A stretch of DNA of 18,765 nt, taken from Nanobdellota archaeon (lineage in GTDB: Archaea; Nanobdellota; Nanobdellia; Woesearchaeales; GW2011-AR9). Below are positions 15,129 through 18,765 of this stretch, in pieces. The DNA lies in contig JAHJDQ010000013.1 of the NCBI GenBank assembly GCA_018812355.1, positions 1 through 18,765 on the forward strand, read 5' to 3'. Position 1 is the stretch's first letter, and each line of letters opens with the position of its first letter. The notes beneath the pieces are model-generated. The model saw nothing but the letters and a program-made list of their open reading frames with translations. It was not told where the DNA came from and ran no database searches. The position numbers and the translations under genes were made by a program.

Positions 15129-15893
15129 TATCTTCTTCCAATCTTTAGAATAATATTTAATAAACATAAACAAAGCTATTAAGACCATCACTAAACTAAA
15201 CCATTGGCCTAAAGTAAAACCAAAATAAAGTGGATCTACTCGGTAAAAGTCAACCATAATTCTGCCTAACCCTTCAAAGAAAACAAAATTCCAGAAAATG
15301 AAGCCAGGTTTAAATTTATCTTTCAACATTAAGAATAATAACCAACCAAAAACAAGAAACCTTTTTCCAGCCGCGTATAGAGTTGAAGGATGCCGGCACT
15401 CACTACCATAATCAGGAAAAACCACACACCATTGGCCGTTCCAAATCTTGCCAACAAGTTCTCCATTAATGAAATTAGCAACTCTTCCTAAAGCTAAAGC
15501 AAAAATTGCCGGTACACTTAGAATATCAGCCATCCGCCAAAAATTAAGTTTCTTTTTTTTACAGAATAACCAACCAGCAGTTACAATTCCTACAAAACCA
15601 CCATGAAAACTCATTCCACCTTCCCAAATTTTAAACAAATTCCATGGTTTGAACAAATAAATGTCTGGCTGCCAAAAAATCATGAACACTCTCGAACCAA
15701 CAATCACTCCTAACATTAAATAGAACGCAAAATCCCACACTTCGTTTTTGCTTAAGTTTAATTTTCTTTTTTTGCTTAAGTATGCTAACCACCAAATACT
15801 CAGAAAAAAACCGAGGACGTATACTAAACCGTACCATCTAATTTCTAACGGGCCTAAGTTGAGCAATGTCGGATTAAGATTATGGATATACAT
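15123..15893 (-). CDS. lgt: Prolipoprotein diacylglyceryl transferase
   Basis: A 256-residue polytopic membrane protein of normal length. Lgt transfers a diacylglyceryl group from a phospholipid to the lipobox Cys of prolipoproteins. Diagnostic features are 'IRWYGLVYVLGF' in the first helix, 'GGMSFHGG' with His97, the signature 'LGRVANFINGELVG' with Arg137, Asn140 and Glu145 (matching GRxxNFINGE), 'CRHPSTLYAA', and the C-terminal 'LGRIMVDFYRVDP'. The Gly/Gln-to-Ala/Thr changes within the signature are minor. It starts 14 nt after hepT on the same strand and so may be read through from the toxin-antitoxin promoter. No protein encoded in the window has an obvious lipobox, so its substrates lie elsewhere. 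In archaea Lgt is patchy, and acting on ether lipids would require altered specificity (inference). Confidence 0.92.
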   Translation of the reverse strand: MYIHNLNPTLLNLGPLEIRWYGLVYVLGFFLSIWWLAYLSKKRKLNLSKNEVWDFAFYLMLGVIVGSRVFMIFWQPDIYLFKPWNLFKIWEGGMSFHGGFVGIVTAGWLFCKKKKLNFWRMADILSVPAIFALALGRVANFINGELVGKIWNGQWCVVFPDYGSECRHPSTLYAAGKRFLVFGWLLFLMLKDKFKPGFIFWNFVFFEGLGRIMVDFYRVDPLYFGFTLGQWFSLVMVLIALFMFIKYYSKDWKKIL

Positions 15894-15907
15894 TTAATTA
15901 TTTCTCT

Positions 15908-16270
15908 TCAAATTTTAGAATTCTTCGTATTTTCTTCTAAATCTTTTATTTTTTGAATTTGTTTTTTTAAAATGGGGATATCTTTCTGAATAATTCTCCA
16001 AGTAATATCCAAATCAACTTGAAAATAAGCATGGATTATTACATCTCGAAAACCAGCAATTTTTTTCCATTGGACTTCAGGATACTTATCTCTAAATGGT
16101 TGTGGAATATTTTTTACAGCTTCTCCAATTACTTCTAGACAACGAACTAGAGCACTTTCTTTCATCTTATTTTTTTCTAGCTTTTCCTTGGTTAGACCCT
16201 TAGAAAATGTTTCAACATAAGCAATATTTTGAAGAATATCACTTAAAAATAATATTAAAGATCTCTTCAT
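15908..16270 (-). CDS. hepT: HepT-like HEPN toxin (DUF86)
   Basis: A 120-residue all-helical protein. 'FRDVIIHAYF' carries the HEPN RNase motif Rx4HxY: Arg75, His80 and Tyr82. 'CLEVIGEAVKNIP' (~44-56) is another DUF86 hallmark. HepT toxins cleave or inactivate RNA as dimers, and their partner nucleotidyltransferase MntA silences them by adding AMP to a Tyr near this motif. The start overlaps the mntA stop by 4 nt, the standard order for this type VII system. All catalytic residues are intact. lgt follows after 14 nt. Confidence 0.88.
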   Translation of the reverse strand: MKRSLILFLSDILQNIAYVETFSKGLTKEKLEKNKMKESALVRCLEVIGEAVKNIPQPFRDKYPEVQWKKIAGFRDVIIHAYFQVDLDITWRIIQKDIPILKKQIQKIKDLEENTKNSKI

Positions 16271-16557
16271 ATTATTCGAACCTCTTCATTTAAAACATCA
16301 TCTTTAATCAAAGGATGAATATATTTGTAAGTGACCAAATCTACTTTCTTTCCCAATTTCTCTTCTAATTCTAATTTTACTCCTACAAATTCAAGGCCCA
16401 TGTTCCTTGTCGGCTGAATTAATATATCAATATCACTTTTCTTTTTCTGATCCCCTCGAGCATAACTACCAAAAATACCTGCTTTTTTTATCCCTTGCTT
16501 TTTTAATATTGGCACCACTATTTTAGCAATCTGCCTCAGTTCTTTTGATTTTATCAT
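16267..16557 (-). CDS. mntA: MntA-like nucleotidyltransferase antitoxin
   Basis: A 96-residue minimal nucleotidyltransferase of the polymerase beta superfamily. The core is 'IFGSYARGDQKKKSDIDIL' (residues ~28-46), giving the GSxARG loop and the metal-binding Asp42 and Asp44; the third acidic residue is probably Asp73 in 'KKVDLVTY'. It is coupled by a 4-nt overlap to hepT. It should AMPylate and neutralise the HEPN toxin (family knowledge). The upstream AT-rich TTTAAATA and a weak GGA before the ATG are its probable expression signals. Confidence 0.88.
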   Translation of the reverse strand: MIKSKELRQIAKIVVPILKKQGIKKAGIFGSYARGDQKKKSDIDILIQPTRNMGLEFVGVKLELEEKLGKKVDLVTYKYIHPLIKDDVLNEEVRII

Positions 16558-16579
16558 TTCCTTAGCAAGGTTGGGAATT

Positions 16580-16587
16580 TATTTAAA
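16580..16587 (-). promoter_or_regulatory. TATA candidate of the mntA-hepT-lgt unit
   Basis: TTTAAATA on the minus strand, 23-30 bases before the ATG at 16557. It lies between the mntA start and the stop codon of the broken relE gene. Confidence 0.4.
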
Positions 16588-16614
16588 TTTATCTGTAATT
16601 AAAACTAATCATTT

Positions 16615-16985
16615 TTATCGTTGGTAAGCTTGATCATGGTGTTCAAAAGCAAGGAAAGTTATAATTTTATTGGTTTCATTAATTTCAAACCTATACTAAA
16701 AGTATGAAATAATCGTAAAAATATTTCATACTTTGGTATATACCAGATAACTTAATTTTTACGAAAATTAAGTTCTCTCAGTATAAGTACAAAACTCTTT
16801 AGAATATGTACTCTTTTTTCACTTTTAAGATCATGCCTTAAATTTTTATAATGTCCAGGAAATAAAGAAATTTCAGTCATCTTTTTTTCTAAAATTTTTC
16901 CTAAGACTGGATTTTTCTTACAAGCTTTAACAATACTCTTTTTACAGCTAGGCTTTATTTCTGTAATGTACAATTTAATCCTCAA
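16615..16985 (-). pseudogene. RelE/ParE-type toxin gene interrupted by a 90-bp element
   Basis: The 5' part from the ATG at 16985 encodes 'MRIKLYITEIKPSCKKSIVK' to 'RVHILKSFVL', then reads into unrelated residues and stops at 16752. The missing end lies downstream: 'FEINETNKIITFLAFEHHDQ' plus AYQR and a stop at 16615-16617. This is the usual RelE-family C terminus with the FxxHHD motif. Removing 92 bp (90-bp element plus one TA) rejoins the frame exactly as ...SFVL-R-FEINE..., restoring 92 residues, a normal toxin length. As it stands, only a 77-residue fragment lacking the C-terminal strand and catalytic-site residues would be made. The start overlaps the upstream antitoxin-like gene by 11 nt. 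Confidence 0.85.
16692..16785. mobile_element. MITE-like insertion (90 bp) with TA target duplication
   Basis: The element spans 16694-16783, flanked by TA (16692-16693) and TA (16784-16785). Its ends read inward as TACTAAAAG and TACTGAGAG, matching at 7 of 9 positions. Inside are two hairpins: AAAGTATGAAAT (16699-16710) with ATTTCATACTTT (16723-16734), and CTTAATTTT with AAAATTAAG (16751-16772). Non-coding, short, palindromic and TA-flanked, it looks like a MITE of an IS630/mariner-type transposase (inference). No other copy is visible in the window. Confidence 0.65.
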
Positions 16986-17265
16986 ATATCTCTTTAATAG
17001 AATTAACTCTAATCGATGTTTCTTTCTTAGCTTCTTCTAATCTTTTAATAAACTCTTCTTTCATTGGTAACTCATCAACGGGATGCCAATCAATCTTCTG
17101 ACAAAATATCCAATCTTCATCAGTTATTTCTCCAGTTTTAAGGTAACGGTTAAAGATTTCTTTTTTTAATAATTCTTCACGAGCCGCTTCAGACCAATTA
17201 ATCCAAGAAAAATGTTTTATTTCTTCTTGAAATTGTTCAGATATGGACATTGTTACACTTACCAT
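16975..17265 (-). CDS. Antitoxin-like protein of the RelE-type system
   Basis: A 96-residue protein. The N terminus 'VSVTMSISEQFQEEIKHF' followed by 'INWSEAAREELLKKE' resembles ribbon-helix-helix/VapB-like archaeal antitoxins (beta strand then two helices). The C-terminal part is Glu/Lys-rich ('MKEEFIKRLEEAKKE'), as expected of a toxin-wrapping tail. It overlaps the relE start by 11 nt and its ATG overlaps the preceding stop by one base (TAATG), so three genes form one unit. Its toxin gene is now broken, so the antitoxin may be relict or cross-acting. In-frame alternative starts a few residues downstream (MSISEQ) are possible. The middle 'EDWIFCQKIDWHPVDELPMK' is Trp-rich and reminiscent of antitoxins of this archaeal type. 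Confidence 0.7.
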   Translation of the reverse strand: MVSVTMSISEQFQEEIKHFSWINWSEAAREELLKKEIFNRYLKTGEITDEDWIFCQKIDWHPVDELPMKEEFIKRLEEAKKETSIRVNSIKEIFED

Positions 17266-17420
17266 TATATTTCACCTCTCACCACCAGCTCTTCAAATTT
17301 CCTTAATTGCTCCATTTTTAATTCTAATCTTTGCTTAAGATACTCTGGCCAGTTCATTTCTGGTTGTTGATCCAGTTTTTCTTTCAATTCTTTTGGTATA
17401 TTTACAGTAAATGTGGGCAT
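17265..17420 (-). CDS. 51-residue ribbon-helix-helix antitoxin-like protein
   Basis: Begins MPTFTVNIPKELKEKLDQQP and continues with 'EMNWPEYLKQRLELK', a ribbon-helix-helix pattern matching the N terminus of the next gene ('TMSISEQFQEEI...INWSEAAREEL'). The ATG at 17420 has GGAGG (minus strand, 17427-17431) six bases upstream. A longer open frame to 17591 has no such site and would run across the divergent promoter, so it is rejected. It lacks the usual C-terminal toxin-binding tail and may be a DNA-binding-only antitoxin or a shortened paralogue of its neighbour. It is the first gene of the RelE-type unit. Confidence 0.7.
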   Translation of the reverse strand: MPTFTVNIPKELKEKLDQQPEMNWPEYLKQRLELKMEQLRKFEELVVRGEI

Positions 17421-17426
17421 TTTTGA

Positions 17427-17475
17427 CCTCCACTGGATTTTGTTTATACACTGGATGTTGTGCATGTATTTAAAT
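17427..17475 (-). promoter_or_regulatory. Promoter and possible operator of the RelE-type system
   Basis: On the minus strand a BRE-like GCGAAAG precedes TTTAAATA (17467-17475). Downstream, over the expected start and leader, ATCCAGTG occurs twice with an 18-bp period (+ strand CACTGGAT at 17431-17438 and 17449-17456). Repeated sites over the start fit autorepression by a ribbon-helix-helix antitoxin. GGAGG follows immediately. Confidence 0.5.
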
Positions 17476-17484
17476 CTTTCGCTT

Positions 17485-17542
17485 GTTACATGGTAGCAAT
17501 ATTTGGTTACATAATCCTGAAATATGGTTACAAAATAGCAAT
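17485..17542 (+). promoter_or_regulatory. Phased upstream repeats of cassette 2 (three copies)
   Basis: GTTACATGGTAGCAAT (17485-17500), GTTACATAATCCTGAAAT (from 17506) and GTTACAAAATAGCAAT (17527-17542) are degenerate copies of the cassette-1 motif. Their TTACA cores begin at 17486, 17507 and 17528, a strict 21-bp period. The last core is 16 bp before the TATA start, as in cassette 1. The array abuts the divergent TATA of the RelE-type unit. Confidence 0.65.
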
Positions 17543-17543
17543 C

Positions 17544-17551
17544 TTTATAAA
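17544..17551 (+). promoter_or_regulatory. TATA box of cassette 2
   Basis: TTTATAAA, 34 bases before the TTG at 17578, identical in sequence and spacing to the cassette-1 TATA. Confidence 0.65.
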
Positions 17552-17577
17552 TAAAAATAAAATAAGTCCAGTTAAGG

Positions 17578-18060
17578 TTGGAAACAAGCAAGAAGAACGA
17601 ATTAGTAAGTCAGCTTTCTAAGTTAGTTTCCTCGCTCTCCTCTCTTTCTGAAAAAGAGAGAACAACTCTTTTTTCCAATCTAGCTTCAAAAAAAGACCTT
17701 CCTATTTCTATTTTTAGAAGTAATTTATCTGGCTTAGAAGCCCTTACAGTTTACCTTAAAGATAATCAAAATAAGTCCATTAAAGAAATTTCTACCTTAT
17801 TAAATAGAAAGATTAGTACACTTTACACTACTTACACTAAATCTAAACGAAAGTTAAAAGGAGCCTTAGACTGTTCTGATTTTTCCGTTACTATTCCTAT
17901 TCAAATCTTTTCTAACCGTAAATTTTCAGTTTTGGAAGTGCTTGTTTCCAACCTTAGAGATGAGCAAAAACTGAGCTGGAGCAAAATTGCTGCATTATTG
18001 GGTAAGAATTACAGCACGATTAGAACCGTTTATCGACGTTATTTGAAAAAATGCCCTTAA
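17578..18060 (+). CDS. Tandem helix-turn-helix regulator, cassette 2
   Basis: A 160-residue paralogue of the product at 8584, aligning end to end with roughly half or more residues identical by eye. It starts at TTG within the shared AGGTTGGAA. After a helical leader ('ELVSQLSKLVSSLSSLSEKE') come unit A ('LPISIF', 'LEALTVYLKDNQ', 'IKEISTLLNRKISTLYTTYTKSKRKL', ~41-93) and unit B ('IPIQIF', 'LEVLVSNLRDEQ', 'WSKIAALLGKNYSTIRTVYRRYLKK', ~106-158). The recognition-like helices 'STLYTTYTKSKRKL' and 'STIRTVYRRYLKK' are nearly the same as in cassette 1, so both proteins probably bind the same or similar sites. The stop sits inside the next gene (10-nt overlap). Confidence 0.78.
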   Translation: METSKKNELVSQLSKLVSSLSSLSEKERTTLFSNLASKKDLPISIFRSNLSGLEALTVYLKDNQNKSIKEISTLLNRKISTLYTTYTKSKRKLKGALDCSDFSVTIPIQIFSNRKFSVLEVLVSNLRDEQKLSWSKIAALLGKNYSTIRTVYRRYLKKCP

Positions 18061-18765
18061 AACAAAGAAAAAGCTGGAAGAGGACTAGTGGAAGTAGTGA
18101 GAAGTTTGTTCTAGTTTTCTTTATTTTAATCTCTTTCTTGTTGATCGCTGGACCCTTAACTGAGATTGATTTAGTTGCAAAGAGCCAAATTATTTTAAGT
18201 AATTTTGGCGACCAGTTAACCGGAGCAGCGATTAGTATTGATCCGGTTGATCAACCACTAGTGGAAGAAACACCAATTGAAGAAAACACAGCACCAATCG
18301 AAGAAATAATTATCACTCCACCACTTGAAGAACCACTTTGTTATAATCAAACTACTTGTTTAAATGAAACTATCACTACTTGTGAAAATGTCACTTCTAC
18401 TTCTTGTACAGAATGTTCAATGGAAGAAGTTTGTAACGAAGAATGTACCCCTAGTTGTACAAATGAAACGATTAATGGAGTTACTCGTGAAGTTTGTAGT
18501 ACTTCTTGTAGTACTGTTTGTGTTAATCAAACTTGTACTCCTGAATGTATTGAGGTAATCGAAGAAAATTGTACCATTGAAATAGTAGAAAGTTGTACAG
18601 TGGAGGAAGTTTGTGATGAAGTTATTGAACTGATCATCAATGAAACTATTGTTAATGAGACTTTAACTGAAAATCTTACTCAACCTCTAATAATTATTAA
18701 CGAAACCATTAATTTAACTTTACCAGAATTAAACCAAACCATTAATCTCACTTTGCCTCTTAATC
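18051..18765 (+). CDS. Cys-rich surface protein of cassette 2 (3'-truncated by window)
   Basis: Open from the ATG at 18051 to the window end, giving 238 complete codons. The product starts MPLKQRKSWKRTSGSSEK, with TM1 at ~18-36 ('KFVLVFFILISFLLIAG'). Then comes 'FGDQLTGAAISIDPV', matching 'FGDAFSGAVISILPV' of the 2025-residue protein, a Pro/Glu-rich spacer, and a Cys-rich region opening 'CYNQTTCLNETITTC' that aligns with 'CYDHTTCLNITTTSC'. Shared later motifs include 'EVC...EC', 'VCVNQT' and 'VIEENCT'. Many N-x-T/S sequons follow ('NETINLTLPELNQTINLTL'). Unlike its paralogue it has only a short cytoplasmic head. The start has no Shine-Dalgarno and lies in the regulator's last codons. The downstream domains are outside the window. 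Confidence 0.8.
   Translation, partial: MPLKQRKSWKRTSGSSEKFVLVFFILISFLLIAGPLTEIDLVAKSQIILSNFGDQLTGAAISIDPVDQPLVEETPIEENTAPIEEIIITPPLEEPLCYNQTTCLNETITTCENVTSTSCTECSMEEVCNEECTPSCTNETINGVTREVCSTSCSTVCVNQTCTPECIEVIEENCTIEIVESCTVEEVCDEVIELIINETIVNETLTENLTQPLIIINETINLTLPELNQTINLTLPLN

Noticed and set aside
16692..16740. Inverted repeat taken at first as a terminator or operator for mntA
   Set aside because: It lies wholly inside the TA-flanked element that splits relE, so it is better explained as part of that insertion.
17485..17542. Short regular repeats as a possible mini-CRISPR
   Set aside because: Only two or three ~16-bp copies at 21-bp period placed exactly before TATA boxes, with no spacers of CRISPR size and no cas genes; a binding array fits better.
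17421..17591. N-terminal extension of the 51-residue antitoxin to a 108-residue frame
   Set aside because: It would cross the divergent promoters and operator repeats. The ATG at 17420 has a perfect GGAGG and a family-typical MPTxTVNIP start.
18364..18558. 64-residue Leu/Val-rich frame on +
   Set aside because: It is an out-of-frame shadow of the Cys-rich surface gene at 18051, whose frame is supported by homology to the 2025-residue protein.

Overview
The window looks archaeal and most likely comes from a DPANN lineage of the Woesearchaeota/Pacearchaeota type (inference). The evidence is low GC, TATA/BRE promoters close to start codons, oligo-T terminators, an ABCE1/RLI recycling ATPase, a geranylgeranyl-reductase-family flavoprotein of ether-lipid synthesis, an S-layer-like membrane-anchored protein, a tRNA with an intron at 37/38, and very large LamG-containing surface proteins.

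Left part (1-8454): the tail of a CARDB-like surface protein, a complete S-layer-like protein with signal peptide and C-terminal membrane anchor, and the flavoprotein, all on +. A convergent four-gene minus-strand unit follows (radical SAM protein, one-pass membrane protein, unrecognised probable barrel protein, small NodB-like deacetylase). Next on minus are a small winged-helix protein, a tRNA-Thr(CGU) gene carrying extra hairpin sequences, and a 54-residue zinc-ribbon gene. The zinc-ribbon gene is divergent from rli/ABCE1.

Right part (8455-18765): two paralogous two-gene cassettes flank a toxin-antitoxin/lgt island. Each cassette has direct repeats of a TTACATAATGGTAAT-like motif at exactly 21-bp period, then a TATA box exactly 16 bp after the start of the last repeat. 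A TTG-initiated gene for a 158-160-residue protein with two internally duplicated helix-turn-helix units begins exactly 34 bp after the TATA start. Its stop codon lies inside the first codons of a surface-protein gene, with the same 10-nt ATG...TAA overlap in both copies. The first surface protein is 2025 residues, with a cytoplasmic head, a membrane segment, a Cys-rich region, two LamG domains, a tandem pair of ~220-residue domains, a second membrane segment and a Lys-rich tail of repeated helical modules. The second runs off the window. I consider this duplicated regulator-adhesin cassette the most interesting system here.

Between the cassettes, on minus, lie a RelE-type toxin system (two antitoxin-like genes, then a toxin gene split by a 90-bp MITE-like element with a TA target duplication) and a HepT/MntA toxin-antitoxin pair followed by lgt. 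The RelE-system promoter is back to back with the cassette-2 operator.
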